DNA from: Sphingomonas psychrotolerans
Lineage (GTDB): Bacteria > Pseudomonadota > Alphaproteobacteria > Sphingomonadales > Sphingomonadaceae
Length of the DNA stretch: 64,000 nucleotides
Direction: 5' to 3'
NCBI RefSeq assembly: GCF_002796605.1
Contig: NZ_CP024923.1
Location: 1,798,001-1,862,000, forward strand
Below the pieces are notes generated by a model. It worked only from the letters and a program-made list of their open reading frames with translations, was not told where the DNA came from and did not search any database. A program made the position numbers and the translations under genes. Shown in pieces: positions 40,168 to 51,900 of the stretch (within the stretch, counting starts at the first letter, position 1; each line of letters begins with the position of its first letter).

Positions 40168-40198
40168 GGGAGCGTCGGTTTACAAAACCGATGCTCCC
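40168..40198 (+). other. rpoB-rpoC intercistronic hairpin
   Basis: A 14-bp stem with one G-U pair, arms 40168-40181 and 40185-40198, around a 3-nt loop, placed between the rpoB stop and the rpoC ribosome site. No T run follows, so it is probably not a full terminator. It may be a processing or attenuation site that sets the beta to beta-prime ratio. Confidence 0.65.
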
Positions 40199-40243
40199 TT
40201 CCCTCCCCCGCCCAGAGATTTGTCCTCCCATGAGGAAACAGAA

Positions 40244-44527
<4,284 letters not shown>

Positions 44528-44564
44528 TCGCTTTCGTTCGGCGGCTCGGACGCTGAAACAGAAA

Positions 44565-44598
44565 AGCCGCCGTCCGGGAGACCGGGCGGCGGCTTTTT
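44565..44598 (+). terminator. rho-independent terminator after rpoC
   Basis: 13-bp stem AGCCGCCGTCCGG / CCGGGCGGCGGCT with one G-T pair (44565-44577 and 44582-44594), GAGA loop and TTTTT. It closes the rpoBC operon. Confidence 0.9.
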
Positions 44599-44641
44599 CG
44601 TGGGTGTAGCCAAGTCGGGTCGGCCGCTTTATCTGGCCCGC

Positions 44642-45151
44642 ATGGCAACCGAACTCTACGACCTGACGGTCCCCGCTTTCCTCCGCGGCTTCAAGGCGAT
44701 GGCCGCGTTCCTCGAAAAGGCCCGCGCCCATGCCGACGAACACGGCGTGGCGCACGAAGACCTGCTCACCGCCCGGCTCTATGAGGACATGGCGCCGCTC
44801 GCTTCACAGATCCAGCGTGCGAGCGACGCCGCAAAGTTCGCCGCGTCGCGCCTCGCCGGGGTCGAAGCTCCCGCAATGCCCGACACCGAAGCGAGCTTCG
44901 ACGAGCTCCAGGCGCGCATCGCCGCCACGGTCGATTTCCTCAATTCGGTCCCGCGCGAGTCGATCGACGGCCGCGAAGACGCCGATGTCGAACTGAAGAC
45001 CCCGTCGCGCAGCTTCCAGTTCAGGGGCCGCGGCTATGTGCTCGGCTTCGCGCTGCCCAATTTCTATTTCCACCTCACCACTGCCTACGCCATCCTGCGC
45101 CACAAGGGCGTGCCGCTCGGCAAGATGGACTATCTGGGCGGTATCGGATGA
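44642..45151 (+). CDS. DUF1993 family protein (DinB-like fold)
   Basis: 169 residues from the ATG at 44642. The start TELYDLTVPAFLRGFKAMAAFLEKA and the C-terminal LPNFYFHLTTAYAILRHKGVPLGKMDYLG are characteristic of DUF1993, which resembles the four-helix DinB/YfiT fold. No enzyme activity is established for the family. Overlaps the following reductase gene by ATGA. Confidence 0.8.
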   Translation: MATELYDLTVPAFLRGFKAMAAFLEKARAHADEHGVAHEDLLTARLYEDMAPLASQIQRASDAAKFAASRLAGVEAPAMPDTEASFDELQARIAATVDFLNSVPRESIDGREDADVELKTPSRSFQFRGRGYVLGFALPNFYFHLTTAYAILRHKGVPLGKMDYLGGIG

Positions 45152-46014
45152 CGCGGGTCGCGGTCATCGGCGCGGGGGCGATCGGCGGGACGCTGGCCGC
45201 GTGGCTGGCGCAAACGCACGAGGTCATCGTCTGCGCGCGTACCCCGCTCGCCGATCTCGAGATCGAGGCCCCCGAGGCCGTGATCCGCGCCACGCCGCGC
45301 ATCCTCACCGATCCCGCCGCGGCGACTCCGGTCGATTGGGTGCTGACCACCACCAAGACCTATGATTGCGCCGCCGCCGCAGCGTGGCTCCCGGGGCTGA
45401 TGGGTCCCGGCACGCGGCTCGCGGTGATCCAGAACGGCGTCGAGCAAAGCGAGCGCTTCCCGACGGTCCCCGCCGAACGCACGGTGCCGGTGATCATCGA
45501 CCTGCCCGCCGAGCGCACCGCCCCCGGCCGCATCGTCCAGCGCCGCGACGGCACGATCCTGGTGCCCGAAGGTGCGGCCGGCGAAGCGCTGGTCGCCTTG
45601 TTCGCCGGCACGGTGATCGATGCGCAGACCACTCCCGATTTCGCCACCGCGGCGTGGCGCAAGCTCGCGATCAATTGTTCGGGGATCGTCAGCGCGATCA
45701 CGCGCCGCGCGGCCGAAGTCGCGAACGACGAGGGCATCGCCGAGGTGATGCGCGGCCTTGTCCGCGAGTGCATCGCGGTGGGCCGCGCCGAGGGTGCGAC
45801 CTTGCCCGACAAGCTCGCCGACCAGGTGGTCGAATGGACGCGGAAAGCGCATCCGGACTCGGTCAATTCGCTCCACGCCGATTTCGTCGCGGGCCGCCCG
45901 ATGGAGCTGGACGCGCGCAACGGCGTGATCGTGCGGCTGGGGGAGAAGCACGGCATCGCGACGCCGCTGAACCGGGCGCTGGCGGCGGTGCTGGGGGCGG
46001 CGGTGCACCCGTAA
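45148..46014 (+). CDS. 2-dehydropantoate 2-reductase (ketopantoate reductase) family enzyme
   Basis: 288 residues. N-terminal Rossmann fold with GAGAIGG (8-14) for NADPH, the TTTKTYD lysine region, a conserved NCSGIVSAI segment and the C-terminal helical domain (PDSVNSLHADFVAGRPMELDARNG) with the SLHxD pattern of the family. It may make pantoate for coenzyme A, but genomes often hold several PanE-like enzymes with other oxoacid substrates, so I leave the symbol open. Coupled by ATGA to the DUF1993 gene. Confidence 0.85.
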   Translation: MTRVAVIGAGAIGGTLAAWLAQTHEVIVCARTPLADLEIEAPEAVIRATPRILTDPAAATPVDWVLTTTKTYDCAAAAAWLPGLMGPGTRLAVIQNGVEQSERFPTVPAERTVPVIIDLPAERTAPGRIVQRRDGTILVPEGAAGEALVALFAGTVIDAQTTPDFATAAWRKLAINCSGIVSAITRRAAEVANDEGIAEVMRGLVRECIAVGRAEGATLPDKLADQVVEWTRKAHPDSVNSLHADFVAGRPMELDARNGVIVRLGEKHGIATPLNRALAAVLGAAVHP

Positions 46015-46015
46015 C

Positions 46016-46045
46016 CGTCACCCCGGCCGAAGTGCCAGGGTGACG
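46016..46045. terminator. bidirectional hairpin between convergent genes
   Basis: CGTCACCC (46016-46023) / GGGTGACG (46038-46045) with a 14-nt loop, in the 37 bp between the reductase gene and modC. It could end transcription from both sides and resembles the CGTCATCC palindrome at 2535. Confidence 0.6.
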
Positions 46046-46051
46046 GAGGGG

Positions 46052-46663
46052 CTAAATCTCCACGATCCGGCTCCCCAGCCGCTCGGCCTCGCCGCGATCG
46101 TGCGTCACCATCAGGATCGGCAGCCCGAGCGCGTCACGCAGCCGCTCGATCAGTGCCATGATCTCGTCGCGCCGCGCCCGATCGAGCGAGGACAGGGGCT
46201 CGTCGAGCAGCAGGAAGCGCGGGTTCGACAGCAACGCCCGCCCGATCGCCACGCGCCGCGCCTCGCCTCCGGAGAGCGTCCGCGGCCAGCGGTCGAGCAA
46301 CCCCGCCAGCCCGAGCAAGGCGATCGTCTCGTCGACATCGACGGTGCCCTGCCCCGCCCGCCAGCCATAGAGCAAATTGGCGCGCACCCGCTGGTGCGGG
46401 AACAGCCGCGGCTCCTGAAAGACATAGCCCGCCCGGCGGCGCTCGGAGGGCAGATCCACGCCCAGCGCGGCGTCGAACAGCACCTCGCCCCCGACGCGGA
46501 CATGCCCGCGATCGGGCGCCACCAGCCCCGCCACCATATTCAGCACGCTGGTCTTGCCCACGCCCGAGGGGCCGAACAGCACGGTCAGCCCGTCGCCGCC
46601 CTCGATCCGGCAGGCGATCTCGGCCTCGCCCAGCCGCTTGGCCACATCGATTTCAAAGGACAT
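46052..46663 (-). CDS. modC: molybdate ABC transporter ATP-binding protein, short form
   Basis: 203 residues. Complete ABC ATPase core: Walker A GPSGVGKT (31-38), Q-loop YVFQEPRLFPH, signature LSGGEARRVAIGRA, Walker B FLLLDEPLSSLD and switch His in VTHD. It stops after the core and lacks the C-terminal TOBE (MOP) domain that binds molybdate in classical ModC (about 360 residues). It drives molybdate import with ModB. Its start overlaps modB by 11 bp. Confidence 0.85.
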   Translation of the reverse strand: MSFEIDVAKRLGEAEIACRIEGGDGLTVLFGPSGVGKTSVLNMVAGLVAPDRGHVRVGGEVLFDAALGVDLPSERRRAGYVFQEPRLFPHQRVRANLLYGWRAGQGTVDVDETIALLGLAGLLDRWPRTLSGGEARRVAIGRALLSNPRFLLLDEPLSSLDRARRDEIMALIERLRDALGLPILMVTHDRGEAERLGSRIVEI

Positions 46664-47342
46664 GCAGCCCCCGCCCCGCGCGCCGCGCGATGAGTTCGGA
46701 GACGATCAGCGCCGCCAGCGAGAGCAGCACCGAAACCCCCGCCAGCCGCAGCACCAAAGCCTCGCCGCCGGGCGTCTGCAGCGCGGCATAGATCGCCAGC
46801 GGCAAGGTCTGGGTCTCGCCGGGCACGTTCGAGACGAATGTGATCGTCGCGCCGAACTCGCCCAGCGCCCGCGCGAAGCCGAGCACCACGCCGGCGATCA
46901 CCCCCGGCAGGCTGAGCGGCAGGGTCACGGTCCGGAAGGTCCGCCAGCGCCCCGCGCCCAGTGTCCGCGCCGCCTGTTCGAGCCGCCGGTCGACGCCCTC
47001 GATCGACAGCCGGATCGCGCGCACCATCAACGGCAGCGCCATCACCCCGGCCGCCACCGCCGCGCCGGTCCAGCGAAACAGCACGCTGACGCCGAACCAG
47101 CTCGCCAGCCAGCTGCCGATCGGCCCCGCGGGCGCGAAGGCGAGCAGCAGCAGCCAGCCGGTCACCACCGGCGGCACCACCAGGGGAAGGTGCACCACCG
47201 CGTCGAGCAACACCTTGCCGGGAAAGCGCCCCCGCGCGAGCAGCCATGCCAGCGCAAACGCCAGCGGCAGACTGACCAGCACCGCCACCCCGCCCACCTT
47301 GAGCGACAGCGCGACGATCCCCCATTCCTCAGGCGTCAGCAT
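46653..47342 (-). CDS. modB: molybdate ABC transporter permease
   Basis: 229 residues from the ATG at 47342; the long upstream frame is modA shadow. Five or six membrane helices and the EAA loop that docks ModC (AARTLGAGRWRTFRTVTLPL, then PGVIAGVVLGFARALGEFGA). HLPLVVPPVVTGWLLL is typical of ModB. It sits one base after the modA stop and overlaps modC. Confidence 0.92.
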   Translation of the reverse strand: MLTPEEWGIVALSLKVGGVAVLVSLPLAFALAWLLARGRFPGKVLLDAVVHLPLVVPPVVTGWLLLLAFAPAGPIGSWLASWFGVSVLFRWTGAAVAAGVMALPLMVRAIRLSIEGVDRRLEQAARTLGAGRWRTFRTVTLPLSLPGVIAGVVLGFARALGEFGATITFVSNVPGETQTLPLAIYAALQTPGGEALVLRLAGVSVLLSLAALIVSELIARRAGRGLHVL

Positions 47343-47343
47343 G

Positions 47344-48102
47344 TCACGCCGCCGTGAACCCGAAGCGCGCGAAGATCGCCCTCCCCGCCCCCGAAAGCAG
47401 GAATCGTCGAAACCCCTCGGCGTCTGCGCTGGTCGATGCCCGCAGCCGCGCCAGCGGATATCGGATCGGCGGGTGGCTCGCCGCGGGGAGCATTCGCACT
47501 GCCCGCACGCGCCGCGAAGCGCGCGCATCGGTGGCATAGACCACGCCCCATTCGGCTGCCCCGCGCTCGACCAATGCCAGCGCCGCACGGACATTCTCGC
47601 CGCGCACCACCCGCGGCGCGACGGCGTTCCACAGACCCAGCCGGGTCAGCGACGCCTGCGCATAGCGCCCGGCCGGCACCGAAGCCGGGTCCGCCAGCGC
47701 GATCCGCCCGTTCGCCAGCAATTGCGACAAGGGCGCCGCCCCGGCCGGTCGCGCGGTCGACGGCTGCACCACCACCAACCGGTTGCCGACAAGATTCGCC
47801 CGGCTCCCCGGCGCGATCAGCCCGCGGCGCGCGACATCGTCCATCCACGGCGCGTCGGCGGAGATGAACAGGTCCGCCGCCGCTCCGGCGGCAACTTGCC
47901 GCGCCAGCGCCGAGGACGCGGCGAACGACAGCACCGGGCGGGCATGGCCAAGCCGTGCCCAGGCGTCGGCGGCGGCGCCCAGCGATTCCTGCAGGCTCGC
48001 CGCCGCCAGCACCAGCGGCGCGCGCTGCGCCGCGAAGGCACGCGGCGCCAGCGCTAGGGTCGCGGCCGTACCGATCAGGAATTCGCGCCGGTCGACCCGC
48101 AT
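47344..48102 (-). CDS. modA: molybdate ABC transporter substrate-binding protein
   Basis: 252 residues from the ATG at 48102, GAGGAGG upstream. The N-terminus RVDRREFLIGTAATLALA has a twin-arginine-like motif before the hydrophobic stretch. The mature part starts LVLAAASLQESLGAAADAW and has FAASSALARQVAAGAAADLFISADAPWMD, the molybdate/tungstate-binding pattern of ModA. It captures the oxyanion in the periplasm. First gene of modABC. No ModE gene is seen nearby. Confidence 0.9.
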   Translation of the reverse strand: MRVDRREFLIGTAATLALAPRAFAAQRAPLVLAAASLQESLGAAADAWARLGHARPVLSFAASSALARQVAAGAAADLFISADAPWMDDVARRGLIAPGSRANLVGNRLVVVQPSTARPAGAAPLSQLLANGRIALADPASVPAGRYAQASLTRLGLWNAVAPRVVRGENVRAALALVERGAAEWGVVYATDARASRRVRAVRMLPAASHPPIRYPLARLRASTSADAEGFRRFLLSGAGRAIFARFGFTAA

Positions 48103-48170
48103 GCCTCGCCTCCTCGTCGCGACCGCTATGACGCAGGCGCCACGTGCAGGGCAAGGACCGTCCCCAACGC

Positions 48171-48243
48171 GTGCTCCTGCGAAGGCAGAGCCCAGGATAA
48201 TGAAGGGCTGCACGACCTTGGGCTCCTGCTTTCCCAGGAGCAC
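48171..48243. repeat. intergenic inverted repeat
   Basis: Left arm 48171-48196 (starts GTGCTCCTGCGAAGGCAG) and right arm 48216-48243 (ends CCCAGGAGCAC) pair with a few mismatches. This type of palindrome recurs between genes in sphingomonads. It lies between the divergent modA and SdpR-like genes and holds no gene. Confidence 0.65.
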
Positions 48244-48335
48244 TACATGGCTGCAACCGGAGGATTGGGACCACATCCAGAAGCAGCAGAGCCGCCTCGG
48301 CCTGCGCCACCCCTCCGCCCGATCGAACATCACCC

Positions 48336-48363
48336 TTGACTCAATTAGATGTTTAGCTAATTA
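48336..48363 (+). promoter_or_regulatory. promoter with embedded ArsR/SdpR-type operator
   Basis: TTGACT (48336-48341), 16 nt, TAATTA (48358-48363). The spacer and -10 contain the palindrome AATTAG-N8-CTAATT (48343-48348 and 48357-48362), the kind of site bound by ArsR-family repressors. The start point would fall at or next to the ATG at 48371, and no ribosome site is visible, so the mRNA may be leaderless. Autorepression by the adjacent gene is the likely control. Confidence 0.65.
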
Positions 48364-48370
48364 TCGCAAT

Positions 48371-48667
48371 ATGAGCCAGGTCTTCAAAGCGTTGTCGGAC
48401 CCCACCCGCCGGCGGGTACTGCAGCTCCTGCGCAAGGGGCCCATGAGCGCGGGCGAGCTCAGTGGCCAGTTCGATGTGTCGAAACCGACGATGTCGGCCC
48501 ACTTCGCCGTGCTCAGGGAGGCCGATCTGGTGCACGCCGAAAAGGCCGGAAAATCCGTGATCTATCACCTGAAGCTCTCGGTGCTCGAAGAAGCGCTGTT
48601 GGGCTTCGTCGATTCTTTCAGCCTCGGCGCCGAGTCGCCGAAGGCCAGCAAGGAGACTGCACGATGA
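48371..48667 (+). CDS. SdpR-like autorepressor (ArsR/SmtB family)
   Basis: 98 residues from the ATG at 48371. A winged-helix of the ArsR family: QVFKALSDPTRRRVLQLLRKG, then recognition helix SKPTMSAHFAVLREADLV and wing KAGKSVIYHLKLSVLEE. It has no Cys metal ligands, as in the SdpR subgroup, which in Bacillus represses itself and sdpI. The longer upstream frame is not native. It overlaps the next gene by ATGA and carries its probable operator inside its promoter. Confidence 0.85.
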   Translation: MSQVFKALSDPTRRRVLQLLRKGPMSAGELSGQFDVSKPTMSAHFAVLREADLVHAEKAGKSVIYHLKLSVLEEALLGFVDSFSLGAESPKASKETAR

Positions 48668-49038
48668 ACAAGGATCTGATCGGGAGCCTGGCCTGGGCCG
48701 GCGGCATCCTCGCGGTGGCGCTCGGCGGGACCGCCGCGCGCCAGATGGGCTATGTCGACAATGACACGCTCACCCGCGTGGTGATCGGCATGAACGGGCT
48801 GATGATCGCCTGGTTCGGCAATCGGATGCCCAAGGCCTTCGTGCCGAGCATCCTCGCCCGGCGCGTCCACCGGGTCGGCGGCTGGTCGCTGGTGCTGAGC
48901 GGCCTCCTCTATGCCGGATTTTGGGCGTTCGCCCCGTTCCAGATTGCGGTGATCGGCGGGTGCGCCGCGGTGCTGGCGGGGATGGCAGTGACGATCGGCT
49001 ATTGCCTGGTGCTGCGGGCCAAGGCCAAAACGGCCTGA
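48664..49038 (+). CDS. SdpI-like small membrane protein
   Basis: 124 residues with four predicted membrane helices (LAWAGGILAVALGG, LTRVVIGMNGLMIAWF, GGWSLVLSGLLYAGFWA, IAVIGGCAAVLAGMAVTIGYCL). The segment WFGNRMPK ... RRVHRVGGW resembles the GNxxPK and THR-xxG region of SdpI, the immunity/signalling protein partnered with SdpR. No toxin gene (sdpC type) is present. It may sense membrane stress or a foreign peptide and hold the repressor at the membrane. Similarity is at motif level only. Confidence 0.6.
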   Translation: MNKDLIGSLAWAGGILAVALGGTAARQMGYVDNDTLTRVVIGMNGLMIAWFGNRMPKAFVPSILARRVHRVGGWSLVLSGLLYAGFWAFAPFQIAVIGGCAAVLAGMAVTIGYCLVLRAKAKTA

Positions 49039-49110
49039 TCCGGGCCGTCGCGTAACCGCGAAGGACCTCGCACCTGTCTCGCCGGTTGTGCAATGCGAAA
49101 GGATATTCGC

Positions 49111-49890
49111 ATGACGCAACCGGGTCTGGCCCTGATCACCGGAGGATCCAGCGGAATCGGGCTCGAACTCGCCCGCTGCTTCGCCGGGGACGGCCATCGG
49201 CTGATCATCGTCGCGCAGGACCGCGACAAGCTCGATCGCGCCGCCGCCGAGCTGCGCGCAGCGGGTGCGCCACAGGTCGATGCATGGTCGATCGATCTCG
49301 GCGCCCCCGACGCCGGCGCAAAGCTCTTCCATGAGACCGAAAGGTTCGCCGGCCTGCCCGACTTTCTCTGCCTCAATGCCGGTACCGGCGCCTGGGGGGA
49401 CTTTGTCGATCAGAGCGATCTCTATCTCGAGCTCCAGTCGATCGCCGTGAACGTCACTTCAATAGTTCAGTCGTCCAAGCTGTTCCTGCCGGCGATGGTC
49501 GCGCGCGGGTCGGGCCGGGTGCTGATCACCTCGTCGGTCGTGGCGCTCGGCCCTTCGCCGAAGCTCGCGGTCTATTCCGGAACCAAGGCCTTCCTGCGCA
49601 ACTTCGCCGAGGCGGTGCGCGAGGAGATCGCCGACAGCGGCGTGACGATCACGGCGCTGATGCCCGACCTCACCGAGAGCGGCTTCTTCGAACGCGCAGG
49701 GGTCGATCCGGATTCGCTCACTGCGAGCGAGCCCAAGGCCGATCCGGCAACGGTCGCCCGCGCCGGCTACGAAGCGATGCTCGCGGGCAAGGACCATGTC
49801 ATCGCCCCCGCCTTGACCGGCAAGATCAAGGCCGCCGCCGCCCGACTGCTTCCCGACGCGTTGGTGGCCAAATTCGCCCGCGCGGATTAG
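49111..49890 (+). CDS. short-chain dehydrogenase/reductase
   Basis: 259 residues from the ATG at 49111, with AAAGGA 7 nt upstream; an in-frame ATG at 49093 has none. Classical SDR: TGGSSGIG (10-17) for the nucleotide, LNAGTG, catalytic YSGTK (Tyr155, Lys159) with Ser in ITSSVVALG. The C-terminus resembles SDRs acting on acyl or small lipophilic substrates. It follows the SdpI-like gene by 72 bp and may be in the same transcript. Substrate unknown. Confidence 0.85.
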   Translation: MTQPGLALITGGSSGIGLELARCFAGDGHRLIIVAQDRDKLDRAAAELRAAGAPQVDAWSIDLGAPDAGAKLFHETERFAGLPDFLCLNAGTGAWGDFVDQSDLYLELQSIAVNVTSIVQSSKLFLPAMVARGSGRVLITSSVVALGPSPKLAVYSGTKAFLRNFAEAVREEIADSGVTITALMPDLTESGFFERAGVDPDSLTASEPKADPATVARAGYEAMLAGKDHVIAPALTGKIKAAAARLLPDALVAKFARAD

Positions 49891-50075
49891 GTCGTGAGCC
49901 CATAAACGAGCGCTTTCGGCGCAAGGGCTGAGCGACCGACTATGGGTGGTTAGCTGACAGGCAGCTTTCAGCCGGAGTGCCTTCCCCCAGCACACCCGAT
50001 CGAACGATCGAGCAAAGAGGCTTGCAATGTAGGATTACGGCTGTTCTCTATATGTTCCCAAAGCAGGAGCATAAT

Positions 50076-51659
50076 ATGTCTTTCCACGTCGATGCCAGCG
50101 ACCACGGTGCCAGCCCTGGAAACACGCCAGAGCAAAATCTCGTGGCGCTAAAGGCAGCCGTTCTTGCCACATTACAAGGTGGCACCCTTCACATAAACGG
50201 ACATTATGTAGTTGCAACACCCGGGCTGCTCGATGCGATCGTCATCGACAAGCCGATGACCGTTCGGATCGATGGAAGCCTGACCGCCACCTCTGGCGCT
50301 TTTCAGCCCAATCCTCCCTATATCTTCAAAGTCGTGGCCGACGGCGTGACATTTCGTGGCGCCGGAGCTCTCATCGGCGATGGCGCCCTCAACGCAGCCA
50401 ATCTCGACGAAGGCGACCGCATCCAGATGCCGGGACTTCTCTACGTTGAGGGCGATAATTTCGAGTTGGAGGGCGTGACGATAGACTCGCCGCCGAAGGT
50501 CGGAATCTATCTGGTCGGCTGCCGACGCGCAAAGATCGCCGGCCGCTTCATTGGCGGGCCCACGACGCACACGAATGGCGAAACCGCCTATTTCGCCATT
50601 CGCATGTCCGGCGGCGGCGATCATCTTATCGAGTCCGATTTCGGCGAGGTGGGTAGCGACGCGCGGTACGTAACGGCCATCCGCACTTTCGGACTAGCGG
50701 CTGCGAATCGGGTCACGGTGCGTAATTGCTTCGCTAAAGTACACGAGAAGCTCTTCTATGGCCATGGCGAGGAGCATCTCGTTGCCGACAACGTGATTAT
50801 CGGTTCAAAGACTGACGCGATCCGCATCAACGGTTCGAGAAATCGCGTTCTTCGCAATCGAATTTGGGGAGGCAAGGGTGCAGTGTCGGTCTACGATGGC
50901 AGCGACAATGATATCAGTTTCAACAATGCTTATAACCTTACGCAAACCGGTATCTATTTTGGCGTATCGCAAGTGGGCGACCATAGCTCCTCAAAGGTAA
51001 TTGGTAACCATTTGGCGGGAACTGGGAATGCGCTAGCAGACGGTATTATGTTCGACCTGAAGGGTGCCGATTGCACCGACTTGGAAGTAAAGGACAATCT
51101 GGTGGTCAACTTTGCTTCGGCCGAGGTTGATCCGGTTGAGGAACAAGGCCTGATTCGCATCAGGGTCTTATCGCCTCATTCAGTGCGTCGTGCGGTGGTG
51201 GCCGGAAACAATCTGAGAAATACGCTTCAAAATGGAGTCGTACTCAATCGCGTAATCGATTCGCTGGTTTCCCACAACAAAGGCAGCGACATATCCAAAC
51301 ACTTCCTCGTTGAAGATGGCGGCGCCTATAACCGTTGGCTCGACAACTCTGCTACCGAAGTCGGCACGATCGGGGTTGCGGGACTGAGCAGCGCAAGTGA
51401 TACAGCGGGGAACATGTACACCCGGCAACCGCTCACCGCAGAGGCAAGTTGCGCCGCGGGGCTAACCACGCATGTGAACCACGGCGGCATCGCTCCAAAC
51501 GCTCAGATATTCTTGAAGGCGACGACTGCAGATTTCGCCACTCTGATGGCAGGCCGTTGGCCGCTCGCGACGGTGTCAGGCACTGGTTTCAATGTTGCGC
51601 TTGGAACTGGCACTCCCGCCGCGGGGGTCGAGCGTTTCGCGTACCATATCGTTCAATAG
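50076..51659 (+). CDS. right-handed beta-helix protein, no signal peptide
   Basis: 527 residues from the ATG at 50076 (GGAG upstream). Starts SFHVDASDHGASPGNTPEQNL, like phage-tail or secreted pectin-lyase-fold proteins, then many beta-helix coils (VTVRNCFAKVHEK, HLVADNVIIGSKTDAIRINGSRNRVLRNRIWGG) and a separate C-terminal beta region. No catalytic motif or signal peptide is evident. Base composition is clearly more AT-rich than its neighbours (for example 50860-51320), suggesting transfer. It ends in a strong hairpin. It could be a surface or phage-type tail protein acting on polysaccharide, but function is unproven. Confidence 0.65.
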   Translation: MSFHVDASDHGASPGNTPEQNLVALKAAVLATLQGGTLHINGHYVVATPGLLDAIVIDKPMTVRIDGSLTATSGAFQPNPPYIFKVVADGVTFRGAGALIGDGALNAANLDEGDRIQMPGLLYVEGDNFELEGVTIDSPPKVGIYLVGCRRAKIAGRFIGGPTTHTNGETAYFAIRMSGGGDHLIESDFGEVGSDARYVTAIRTFGLAAANRVTVRNCFAKVHEKLFYGHGEEHLVADNVIIGSKTDAIRINGSRNRVLRNRIWGGKGAVSVYDGSDNDISFNNAYNLTQTGIYFGVSQVGDHSSSKVIGNHLAGTGNALADGIMFDLKGADCTDLEVKDNLVVNFASAEVDPVEEQGLIRIRVLSPHSVRRAVVAGNNLRNTLQNGVVLNRVIDSLVSHNKGSDISKHFLVEDGGAYNRWLDNSATEVGTIGVAGLSSASDTAGNMYTRQPLTAEASCAAGLTTHVNHGGIAPNAQIFLKATTADFATLMAGRWPLATVSGTGFNVALGTGTPAAGVERFAYHIVQ

Positions 51660-51666
51660 CTGAACA

Positions 51667-51694
51667 TTGAAGCGCCGCGAAAGCGGCGCTTCAA
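51667..51694 (+). terminator. hairpin after beta-helix gene
   Basis: Perfect 12-bp stem TTGAAGCGCCGC / GCGGCGCTTCAA closed by a GAAA tetraloop, 8 bp after the stop. There is no clear T run, but the strength and place fit a terminator. Confidence 0.7.
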
Positions 51695-51874
51695 TTCACT
51701 CTGGGAGTGTGGATTGGCCCGCTAATGAAGCGGCTAGCGGGCCGTTCACCCCCACGCTGAACGCATGTCTGCTTTCGGGCAGCGGCGCGGCGATGCTGCA
51801 TATCCGCTATTGGGGCGCTTGCAGACTGACCGCTTTTTATGGGTCTACGGCCCGGCTGGCGCCCCCTGCTTGCC

Positions 51875-51894
51875 CCTCCCCTGCAAAGGGGAGG
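51875..51894. terminator. hairpin at 3' end of glycosyltransferase gene
   Basis: CCTCCCC (51875-51881) / GGGGAGG (51888-51894) with a 6-nt loop, 7 bp beyond the minus-strand glycosyltransferase stop. The 200 bp on its left, up to the beta-helix hairpin, hold nothing recognisable. Confidence 0.5.
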
Positions 51895-51900
51895 ATCCCG

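Noticed and set aside
40160..40243. rpoB-rpoC hairpin as a full terminator
   Set aside because: No T run follows and rpoC has no promoter of its own in the 84-bp gap, so the genes must be co-transcribed.
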